NCBI RefSeq assembly: GCF_022376445.1 | Contig: NW_025955619.1 | Coordinates: 1-18,071 of the forward strand | Origin: Fomitopsis serialis | Lineage: Eukaryota > Basidiomycota > Agaricomycetes > Polyporales > Fomitopsidaceae | Length of the DNA stretch: 18,071 nt | Direction of reading: 5' to 3' | Shown here: one piece after another, positions 1-7,887 of the stretch | Numbering within the stretch: the first letter of the stretch is position 1 | How the letters are laid out: each line of letters opens with the position of its first letter | Translations under genes and position numbers: made by a program | Notes under the pieces: generated by a model | Told to the model about the DNA's origin: nothing | Databases searched by the model: none | What the model saw: only the letters and a program-made list of their open reading frames with translations

Positions 1-160
1 GAAGTCAGCACGAATCCAAGAGGAAGCAGAACGAAAGGCGTACTCAGAGTCAAGAGGGGAGAAGTGCGAGAGATGGTGGTGGAGAGCGGGCAAGAGATGT
101 TGGAAGGCCGTCGCGGCGCGTCGAAGCCTTTTAAACACCAGTATACACACATCACGTGAT
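1..160 (-). promoter_or_regulatory. Probable promoter and 5' leader of a minus-strand gene left of the window
   Basis: Read on the minus strand, this stretch has a perfect 10-bp palindrome ATCACGTGAT (151-160) containing an E-box, then an AT-rich TTTAAAAGG (about 127-135), then a pyrimidine-rich run down to position 1. No minus-strand ATG occurs in 1-120, so any start codon would lie outside the window. A second CACGTG is at 199-204. This arrangement resembles fungal promoters and leaders, but the gene itself is not visible. The assignment is inference. Confidence 0.3.
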
Positions 161-357
161 AACGCGTTCAACAAGATCTACAGCCACATTCGCGTCTGCA
201 CGTGATCGTGTCTCATTCAACGCGCCTCTGACGGGCGATCAACCGATCGACAGGCCTGCGGGTCCCTCCACACTCTCCGGGACGCTCAGCAACAACACGG
301 GACACTCCTCTACTCATACACAATGTTACAGATGCCCCCAAATACTGTGCTCACACA

Positions 358-1477
358 CTACAACTGGATCCGGCCAAGCATGCCTACTGCCTTTGTCTCA
401 GCATCCTCCGCCCAAACCTGCACCACACCACTGCCCTTGTGCTCTTTGCCACATATTGCGACTCTTCGATTCACTACGAGCGGGTTCACGGCGCGGTACT
501 CGAAGGATTTGACTGGAGTAGAGGGATAGTGCATCGAGAATGCTTCAAGGAGCATGAGCGCAGTAAGTGGCCCGTGTACGAGTCGCTCTTCGACCAGGTC
601 AGTACTGTCCAGGGCACGGATGCTGTGCTCCGAGCTCACCAGGGTATCCCTCCGTCGCGGCGTACTCACGGTCCAGATGGATGAAATGCCCATTGAAAGT
701 TAGGGCGGAGAACCGAAACAGAGTAGTGGCACTGGGTAGGTATTCAAACCGGTAGTCAGGGCCCGCAGGTATGCCGTCAACTGTCGTGGTATCCAGGACC
801 ACTCAATCAACGACGACTGAAATACAAAGCAGGTGCCGTTACGCACCTGTCCTGACTCGCCCATTACCCGGGGCAGCGAGGTAGACGTGCGAGCGTTCCT
901 CCTCGATGGCGGCATGCTGCGCGTGTTTCCTCCGATATTGGATTTTCTGCTTGACGAATACCATCGGCGTGCCCTTGTCGAACCCTTTCTTTTCCACGGC
1001 ATCAATCGTGCTCGACGCAATCACCCTCTCGCCAACATACAGCGGCTCCTTCCACACCATCCTGCCGCCCGCCCACATGCGCCGAGTGAACGGCTCCGGT
1101 GGACAGACGTCGGAATCTGTACCGTCCCACCGCAGCGCGCGTTCGTGATTCCGAGGATGGAAGAAGATGAGGTGGTGCCCATAGCCGAGTGGTTGACCTG
1201 CCGAGCACAGGGCCGGCTGCGTTGGTATGACGGCGTCGCGCGTGGGCAGAGTGACATAGAGATCAGACAGATGTTCTGCTCGCAGAGTGTCTGTCAAGGT
1301 GAGCTTTCTGTTCGGTGTCGAGGAGATCCACCGGTCCAGCGCCGCCATGCTTTCGCCGCTGTCTGCCCATGAGGAGTTGTAGCGGCGCGCGCAGGTCGAT
1401 GGCAAGCGGCTTAGCAGTGTCGACCTATAATGGATGTTGACCGCGCGATGGGCCGTCCTGGGTCCGACGCCATACAT
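358..1477 (-). CDS. HTD2: HTD2-type hydroxyacyl-thioester dehydratase (mitochondrial FAS II), three exons
   Basis: The family dehydrates 3-hydroxyacyl-ACP in mitochondrial type II fatty-acid synthesis, which supplies lipoic acid. Proposed exons are 1477-847, 780-640 and 587-358, giving 333 aa. An Arg/Ser-rich N-terminus (STLLSRLPSTCARRYNSS) fits a mitochondrial presequence. The N-terminal hotdog half ends with RMWAGGRMVWKEPLYVGERV. The C-terminal half has FRFSALTFNGHFIHLDREYA (TFNGHFIH about residues 238-245) followed by ERLVHGPLTALMLLE, both hallmarks of this family. The second intron (639-588, 52 nt) joins TACCCTG to AGCGACTC and restores YPERLVHGPL exactly. The first intron is less certain: donor GTGCGT at 846, with in-frame acceptors ending at 781 or 802. 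The start at 1477 is the last in-frame ATG before the presequence; an extra upstream exon is possible, and an internal ATG at 1348 would lose the presequence. Confidence 0.85.
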
Positions 1478-2201
1478 TGCGCTGCAGACTGGCTGTATAT
1501 TGGAAGTACTGTCAACAACTACCTTGTGTGAGCGATAATTACACATTCGCAACTGACCAGATACTATCCCTGGGGCTTCCAGACAGGTATTATGACTGAT
1601 TGTAACGGTTGGCAACTCCGAGGCTGCAGGACAGTCAAAGCTGCGTACGGTAATGTTGCAAACAGCGATCGTACCAATGGCCGTGATGGGCAGACCTCCT
1701 GCCACGTGCAGGCATCGGCCGACCCAGAGCGTCGTGCCCAACGGCGCGCTCGGCGCTCGCTACTCGCCGCCTGGTCGACGTGTCATCCCGAATATCCCGT
1801 AAGTTCAGTCATCCTCCGGTGGACAATTGGTCGCTGTGGTCCGGTGGCGTTGCGCTCCATGATGGATCCCAAGGATCTCATCTGGGCGATGGGGTGGTGA
1901 CGCAGGTTGAGTCCTTCACGGAAACAAATCGTCGGGTGCGTCCGAGTGCACGTCCATCACCAAGAAACGCCTGGGGGTCTAATATAGTCTGCAGCTGAGA
2001 GCCACGGTGAGTCAACGTGTTTTCGTGCGTGTTGGATGACTCTTAGGATGACAATTACTGTGGTGTCCATGTGCAGGACGCAGACAATTGACAATTGTTG
2101 GTTGACACTTGCGCGCACGCAGCGTGCTGGGAGACGCGCGACGGACGCGAGTCGGCGACGCGTCGACGGGGCGATCTGGCTTGCCGGCGGGTCGGGGGAA
2201 G

Positions 2202-2213
2202 ACGCGTGACTCA
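2202..2213. promoter_or_regulatory. Fused ACGCGT and TGACTCA sites (MCB-like and Gcn4/AP-1-like)
   Basis: ACGCGT at 2202-2207 shares its last base with TGACTCA at 2207-2213. TGACTCA is the exact core bound by fungal Gcn4/Cpc1-type bZIP factors, and ACGCGT is the MBF box. It lies about 105 bp upstream of the TATAAG at about 2319, a sensible distance for an activator of the plus-strand gene. Confidence 0.4.
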
Positions 2214-2632
2214 TCAGGATGTGACGACGGAGCGGGCCAAATGTGAGTGCGCCGCTTTCTCCAGATTCTCCAAAATTCTCTTCTCTTCTCGCGACCGCGT
2301 TCACGGTCTCGCGAGTCGTATAAGCCGCGTCCGCAGCGCGACCGCTCGACAGAAACCACGCTGTTCCCCCCGCCCCGCACAGCCTCTGACCACTGTTGGC
2401 AACCGAGCTGGTCGTTCCTCGCAGGTTCCTCCCACCGATCGTGCGCGCGCATCGCAGCCATCTCATCGGCCCTCTGGCGGGTGTTCCGTTCACACGCCTA
2501 ATTGAGGTCGCCACAACCGCGTCTGGCAGATCCGCACCGCTTGGCCGGCGCGCGGCTCTCTCGGCCCCTCTTTAGGGTCGCTGTCTCTGGCTGCCCCCTT
2601 CCCCATTGTCCCCCTCCAACGCGCCCTGGCCA

Positions 2633-2653
2633 ATGTCACACCTTTCCCTCTAA
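2633..2653 (+). other. Upstream ORF in the leader of the 234-aa gene (six codons)
   Basis: ATG TCA CAC CTT TCC CTC TAA encodes MSHLSL. It is the only ATG between the TATAAG near 2319 and the proposed main start at 2758, and it terminates 104 bases before that start. If the transcript begins upstream of 2633, ribosomes would meet it first. An AT-rich element at about 2663 could instead direct a later start site that removes it. Confidence 0.35.
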
Positions 2654-2757
2654 TATCTCCCCATATAACTGCAACGATCTCTTCCTCTGTATCCTTAGCC
2701 CCCGCACCGCTTCATCGCCTGTACGACCCGCCTCGTCGCCCTGCCGCCGTCTTAGTC

Positions 2758-3573
2758 ATGGCCACCCCCATCGTCTCGCCCCAGCCGCGTCCCGCCTTCA
2801 ACCCGCGGCTGCTCTCCTCATCGCGTCGACCAGCAACCCCGTCTGCCCATCCGCAACAGAACGTGGTGAGTAGCATCCTCTGACGCGTTCTCCTCCACCC
2901 ATCGACTTATCGCGCCCTCCTCAGCGCGCTCTTCCGCAACGGCGTCTCTTCAGCCCTCCTCGACTCTCGACTCCCCTTGATCTCTTCGATCCCCGCGCCA
3001 ACAAGTCTCCGGTAAGATTCGGCACTCCTTGGCGCGCGTTGTTGTCCGCTGACACGGACCCAGGTGTCCAAATCGACACCGTCATGTAGCGCGACCGCGA
3101 AGAGACGTCGGAACATCACATTCAACACCGTCCGCTCTCCTCGACGCCGCCATTGCATGCGGACCGAGTGCCCGATGTCTCCCCTACCAGGGCCTGCCTT
3201 CTTCGACCACATCCCATGGATCTCGCAGCTCGAGAAGACGCCTACGCTACCCATGGACATCGCGGACCTCCCCGTGCCAGAGAGCGACTGTATGCGCACA
3301 ACACCGCCGTGCACCGGTCCTGTGCGCACGCGTAGGACATCGTTGCGGTCGAACCCTCTTGGGCACTCGCCCAACAGGTCTCCTGACTACGCACCTCCTG
3401 ACCTACACGAGCTGCCCCTATACGCGTTGCTACCTCCCGATCGATTGCCGTCAACGCCCCGCACACCCGTCCGGGCGGCCTTCGATCCATCCGATGTTCG
3501 CTTCTGTGGTCTCCACCCTACCCTCGACCAATACGACGACAGCTGGCGACCATCTCACGCGCTTTCTCCGTGA
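2758..3573 (+). CDS. Hypothetical disordered Pro/Arg/Ser-rich protein, 234 aa, three exons
   Basis: I do not recognise this protein. Exons 2758-2865, 2925-3011 and 3064-3573 join in phase 0 (36, 29 and 169 codons). Both introns have strong ends (GTGAGT...CTCAG, 59 nt; GTAAGA...CCCAG, 52 nt), which is the best evidence that the gene is real. The start is MATPIVSPQPRPAFNPRLL. The chain is rich in Pro, Ser, Arg and Thr, with many SP/TP dipeptides (for example LFSPPRLSTPLDLFDP near residues 44-59), a basic stretch TAKRRRNITF and a more hydrophobic FFDHIPWISQL. There is no signal peptide and no membrane segment. The SP/TP sites and basic patches would suit a phosphoregulated nuclear protein, but that is speculation. 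The promoter has a TGACTCA site and the leader a short upstream ORF. The stop at 3571-3573 assumes no further intron. Confidence 0.55.
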
Positions 3574-4704
3574 ACATCCGGACGATTCGATTAACGTCGC
3601 GACGCTTTCCACACTACCGCTTAATTCCATTTACGCCTGCACGCCATCTTAATCTTATGTCTCTCGTATTCGCCGCGTATCTTCACGTCTCTGGCCATCC
3701 ACCGCAGCTGCTCATCGCCAGATGACTTACGATCTTACTTGCTCACCGATCCACACATATCCAAACAGCCAACATACGCATACAAGCCGTCGATCTAATC
3801 CCTTGGCTCTCTTGTTCGCCTCTAGCCATGGCCTCGCCTATTCGACCTATCCGTGCTGCCTCCCAAGCTTGGCAGTACTTGATTTATTGTTTTTGCTTTC
3901 GTCTTCTCTCCACCAAGAATCTGCCATCGATATCCTCCGTCGGATTGAGGCCGACGTCGTTCTTGCGATATCGCTCGCTCGATTCTTGAATGCCCCCTTC
4001 GCTTCATATCTTTTGACTCTACGTGCTAGTCCCCGAGTCGATGTAACACCACGATTGTGTCCCGTTCATGCTGTCCGATGCGTATTGTTATTCTAGTTAC
4101 AGTCTCGCCCGGTCTCGCTAGCCCCCCGCTCACGTTGCCTCGTGTTCGTGTTGTACAGAAACTGTTTTACGCCTACTGATACTGTTCCCTTTCCTCGTTG
4201 CCTCTGAAGCCTGTTACGATGTCAATGGACGCGCCGTCGAAATACGTACTCTCTCCGCATACATAGCTCTGCTTTATACTTACTGTGCCCGGCACTGCTC
4301 CGGATGTACTTGTATGGCTTGTGTACGCATATCACGAACCACGCTCGGATGAGTACATGTGAACCCAATATTTAATATTTGTGCGAGCGGAGAGTACTGT
4401 GCAGCACACCACTTTGAGGTATAGGTATGAGAACATCCCTTGCTGTACCAGAACCCGCGAATGCAGCTCGGCTCAGAGTCTCGCCACTTACTGGGTGGCA
4501 TACTCGCGTCATTGTGGTGAGCCTCGACTGAGGCGGCGACCCAGGCCACAGCATGACTCTGGTCGAGTCACAGCCAGACCAGAACTTAGCGACATACCCT
4601 GCCGGCAGCTCTCATCAACGCAGTCGTACTACCTTTGAGACACGAAGCCTTCTAACGCCCGGCTGGTGCTGTACGGTGGAGTCTATTAGTTGCTGGTGCG
4701 TCCC
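3574..4704. other. Intergenic stretch, 3' region of the 234-aa gene and upstream of SER1
   Basis: About 1.1 kb with no supportable gene. The first part is CT-rich and probably holds the 3' untranslated region of the gene to the left. The longest open frames (for example 3722-4096) give compositionally odd peptides with no family resemblance. The right part leads into the SER1 promoter. Confidence 0.5.
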
Positions 4705-4711
4705 TATAAAT
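4705..4711 (+). promoter_or_regulatory. TATA box of the phosphoserine aminotransferase gene
   Basis: TATAAAT lies 53 bp upstream of the ATG at 4764, followed by a pyrimidine-rich stretch (TCTCTTCTCC) typical of a fungal initiation region. Position and context support the call. Confidence 0.6.
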
Positions 4712-4763
4712 CTCTTCTCCCCATCGTCGCCTACCCTCAATCGTCTCTTTACAGCAGAACACC

Positions 4764-6097
4764 ATGAGCTCAGAACACGCTCGAGTCGCCAACTTTGGCG
4801 CAGGTCCATCCGCCCTGCCCGTCTCCGTCCTCGAGGAGGCCTCGAAGGGGCTCCTCAACTTCCAGGGCACAGGCATCGGCATCGCCGAGCTCTCGCACCG
4901 CTCGAAGGAGTTCCAGGCATTCGTGAACAACATGGAGTCGCTCATCCGCACGCAGCTCGACGTGCCCCCGACGCACCGCATCCTCTTCACGCAGGGCGGC
5001 GGCTCGATGCAGTTCTCCGCCGTCGTCCTGAACATGCTCGCGCGGCACCGCCTGCTGCACCCCGCGCGCACGGCGGAGGACACCGTCCTGGACTACGTCG
5101 TGACCGGCTCGTGGAGCAAGAAGGCCGCGGAGGAGGCGCGGAGGCTCGGCGGGGCGCAGGTGAACGTCGTCGTCGACTCGCGCGCGTTCTCGGAGGGCGG
5201 GAAGGCGTTCGACAGTATCCCGCCGCACGACACGTTCAAGTTCTCGGAGGACCCCGCGCTGATATACTACTGCGAGAACGAGACGGTGGACGGCGTGGAG
5301 TTCTCGCACGAGGACGCGTCGCCGGCGTCGTTCCCGTTCCACCTCCTGAGCAAGAGCGGCGGTCTTGTTCCGCTGGTTGCGGACTACTCCTCGTCGTTCA
5401 TGTGCCGGCCGATTCCGCACCTCTCTGACCATGCTATCATCTATGCCGGGGCTCAAAAGAACATCGGCCCTGCCGGCCTGACGATCCTCATCGTCCGACA
5501 AGACTGCATCGTGGACGTCGACGCTGCCGCCAAGCTTGGTGCGGCCCCCGTCCCGCTCACGATGTCCTACAAGACCCTCGCGGACTCCGGCAGTCTGTAC
5601 AACACGCCCTCGGTGCTGCCGATGTACGTCTCCGGCCTCGTGCTCGAGCGGATGCAGAGACATGGCGGCCTGAAGCACTACGAGGAGACGAACAAGCGGA
5701 AAGCGGAGAAGGTGTACGATGTACTCCGGGCAGGGCAGGAGAAGGGCGTCTTCAAGCGCAAGGTGAAGGAGGGTTCGGGGAGCTGGATGAACGTCGTCTT
5801 TGAGGTCGTTGGGCCGGAGGCTGAGAAGGAGTTCCTCGAGGGAGCCGAGCGGGCGGGCATGAAGGGGCTCAAAGGACACAGGTGAGACCGTCACAGTTAT
5901 CCTTGCCATTGCTCGTTCTGACATCGCCCATGACAGATCTGTCGGAGGTCAGTCTGGCAGATGCATCTATTGTTCTTCGGTGGGACTGACCGATCCCTAC
6001 AGGCATCCGAGTATCATTGTATAATGCTATCACCGAGCGGGAAGTCGATCAGTTTGTCGAGTATGCGAAGCAATTCATTGCGCAACACAGCGCATGA
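4764..6097 (+). CDS. SER1: Phosphoserine aminotransferase (SerC/Ser1), four exons, 407 aa
   Basis: This PLP enzyme converts 3-phosphohydroxypyruvate and glutamate to phosphoserine and 2-oxoglutarate in cytosolic serine synthesis. Family blocks appear in order: N-terminal NFGAGPSALP, GTGIGIAELSHRSKEF, LFTQGGGSMQFSAV, VTGSWSKKAAEEA, YYCENETVDGVEF, VADYSSSF (Asp about 207) and IIYAGAQKNIGPAGLT, where Lys about 232 should form the Schiff base. Exons are 4764-5881, 5937-5947, 6003-6097; introns of 55 and 55 nt surround an 11-nt exon. Joined, they give GHRSVGGIRVSLYNAITEREV and end FIAQHSA, matching the usual C-terminus. Three coding segments are listed because the first is one long uninterrupted exon of 1118 nt. 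Length is typical for the fungal family. A 384-codon antisense frame covers it but is a codon-bias shadow. The start is the first ATG after the TATA box. Confidence 0.95.
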
Positions 6098-6622
6098 TGC
6101 CTGTCAGTGCGGCCATCGTGCAACGTTCAACCGTCCTTCATGTATCGTGAGTGCGGCCGTCTCGCGCTTGATACATGCATACTGATGGACATGTTTGTGG
6201 GCAGCTTAGACATCTGTATAATCAACTATGCATGTTGTCCGTATAGCAATCATTCAAGTTGAACAATTGCGTGGTGATCGAGTTCGCAGACCCCATCGCG
6301 ATCACTTCGGTGCGAGTTATAACTTATTGCTACTTGTGTTCATCGGGGAGCAGCCGTACGGGCGACGTCGTGACCACGCCAGAACAGCCCTCCTTGGTAG
6401 GTTAGTCTAACAAGTCAATGTGTGGGATGCGAGATGCGAGACACAACTGGCTATTGGACTGAACATCACTAGCTCACAGACAGAACCCTACAGCTCGTGG
6501 ATCTCATTCCATACTGTAGCCTGTAAGCACAATTCTCGACTGTGACCAATTCTGACATTCATCCATATAGTGTCTTCCAACTTTCAAAGGTCTATGCAAG
6601 CACTAAAGCGGAGAATATTCCG
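6098..6622. other. Intergenic stretch between SER1 and tRNA-Asn
   Basis: About 525 bp, presumably the SER1 3' untranslated region and spacer. The short open frames show no coding character. I see no RNA gene or repeat. Confidence 0.5.
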
Positions 6623-6754
6623 TGCCCCATGGCTGAGTTGGTTACAGCGTCCGACTGTTAAGGTGGTTGTGTCGACAAAGGTTCACGCCTGCGTTGCTTA
6701 TGTAACCTCATTACTACAATCGGAAGGTCCTGAGTTCGACCCTCAGTGGGGCAG
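6623..6754 (+). tRNA. tRNA-Asn (GTT) with a 58-nt intron
   Basis: A full cloverleaf can be drawn. The 7-bp acceptor TGCCCCA (6623-6629) pairs with TGGGGCA (6747-6753), with discriminator G at 6754. The D stem GCTG/CAGC encloses AGTTGGTTA. The anticodon stem TCCGA (6650-6654) pairs with TCGGA (6720-6724), with loop CTGTTA-A and anticodon GTT at 6657-6659. The T stem CTGAG/CTCAG encloses TTCGACC. The intron (6661-6718) sits after position 37, the canonical place for nuclear tRNA introns. The sequence closely follows fungal tRNA-Asn (ATGGCTGAGTTGGTTA and GACTGTTAA core). A- and B-box promoters are internal. Confidence 0.93.
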
Positions 6755-7377
6755 TCTTTTTTTCTTTTTTGCTTCTGCATCCCAATGTTCCTTAAGTGTT
6801 GGTTGCATCCACTTGTGTAGGAAGAAGCGAAGTTTCGTATTTGGTGGATGTTGCCTGTTTAGGCAAGTGCTGGGCGTTCGGTACACATGTACACTTATTC
6901 ATGCGACATCCGCAACACCCCGCACATTCCACCACCGAACCTCGAGTGCTGCCTCTAGTCAAGATGTTCATGAACATTGTTAGTAGATGAAGCAATGTTA
7001 GACACATCTCTAGCTAAGTACGCTAGCATGGCGGGAAGAGTTTGACAAGGCCTTTACCCAGCCTTTAACCACTTGGTCCCCGGCATGGCGCACTTTACCG
7101 CCTTTGGTGGGATAAGGAAGGGCAACACGTATTATTATGGCTGCACATGTACTCAGGGTACGGAGGGTGCACATGGAGAAGCAAAAAAAGAGGGAGAAAA
7201 GACGAAGCATCGGCGCCTATGGAAACCGCACTTGCCCAATCTGGCAACACTTAGAACTCATCCGAAGCCGCTGAAATCACTTTCTTTTACTCCGGAAAAT
7301 GAGCACAAAAGAGAGCTTCGGAGATGGGCATGAGTAGCAGCTTGCCAAAGACGATTGGACTATTGCTAAATAGTGCC
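6755..7377. other. Spacer between the two tRNA genes
   Basis: About 620 bp apart from the terminators. No gene, repeat or tRNA remnant is visible; the short open frames on both strands do not resemble proteins. Confidence 0.45.
6757..6770 (+). terminator. RNA polymerase III terminator of tRNA-Asn
   Basis: A T7 run (6757-6763), one C and a T6 run (6765-6770) begin three bases after the mature 3' end, the standard Pol III stop signal, here doubled. Confidence 0.85.
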
Positions 7378-7382
7378 AAAAA
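7378..7382 (-). terminator. RNA polymerase III terminator of tRNA-Ser
   Basis: On the minus strand a T5 run lies directly past the mature 3' end at 7384, long enough for Pol III termination. Confidence 0.7.
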
Positions 7383-7383
7383 G

Positions 7384-7502
7384 CGTCACCTGGGCGATTC
7401 GAACACCCGCGGGCAAAGCCCAACCGCTTGACTGTTCGATTCCCACCGCTTTAAAGTGAGATGAATAGCAGGCGATCCCGTTAACCACTCCGGCAAAGTG
7501 AC
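7384..7502 (-). tRNA. tRNA-Ser (GCT) with a 37-nt intron
   Basis: On the minus strand the acceptor GTCACTT (7502-7496) pairs with AGGTGAC (7391-7385), including one T-G pair, and the discriminator is G (7384). The D arm contains AGTGGTTAA. The anticodon stem ATCGC (7476-7472) pairs with GCGGT (7427-7423), with anticodon GCT at 7469-7467. An intron of 37 nt (7465-7429) follows position 37. The long variable arm TGGGCTTTGCCCG marks the serine class, and the T arm GGGTG-TTCGAAT-CGCCC is complete. A second AGCGGT inside the intron could pair with the same stem but leaves no proper variable arm. Confidence 0.92.
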
Positions 7503-7887
7503 TTTATGATGAGAGCAACTACGTTTATATCGAGCTGTAAAGTGTCGCACACAAAGAGACGCCCCAGATTTAGTATGGCCGAGGCGCAACCGAGGCTCTA
7601 CTTACATAACTCAAGTTGCCAGTGAGCAGTACAGTGCCACGGTTAGTACGTGCGGCACTTGCGCACACGACACCTCGCAGTATTTACTGGCCGCTGTCGC
7701 TTGCGGTCTGCCCAAGTCTATCCTTTCCGCTGTAGGTTATCCCAACGTTTGAGACGCCAATTTATCAGGGTGCCAAAGTCACTCATCGCCGCGAGGATGG
7801 AAGCCGGGGCCCGGCTCCGCCCGACCCATTGCAGTGTTACTGGCCTTCGTCCACGCTGCTAGGGAAATTGAATACTACATAATAACA
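7503..7887. other. Spacer between tRNA-Ser and the 3' end of CSM3
   Basis: About 385 bp, GC-rich, without a supportable gene. Part of it is probably the 3' untranslated region of CSM3. Confidence 0.45.

Larger units (their letters stand above)
1478..2757. promoter_or_regulatory. Divergent regulatory region between HTD2 and the 234-aa gene
   Basis: I see no convincing gene here: the open frames are short and resemble no family. It holds a CACGTG at 1703-1708, a tandem ACAATTG repeat (2084-2090, 2091-2097), ACGCGT boxes at 2158-2163 and 2202-2207 with further ACGCG cores near 2134 and 2145, a perfect TGACTCA at 2207-2213, two TCTCGCGA copies (2287-2294, 2307-2314), and a TATAAG near 2319. From about 2340 it becomes a pyrimidine-rich leader. 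Binding-site names follow known fungal or metazoan motifs; occupancy is inference. Confidence 0.5.

Noticed and set aside
2095..2505. Open frames on both strands in the HTD2/234-aa intergenic region
   Set aside because: Overlapping frames on both strands in GC-rich DNA, with no conserved motif; the stretch has promoter character instead.
3722..4096. A 124-codon plus-strand open frame after the 234-aa gene
   Set aside because: No family resemblance, no intron signals, and a composition like translated CT-rich untranslated DNA.
4770..5924. A 384-codon minus-strand open frame opposite SER1
   Set aside because: It is the exact antisense of a clear SerC gene. Its Arg/Glu/Val-rich composition is what strong GC-rich codon bias produces on the opposite strand.
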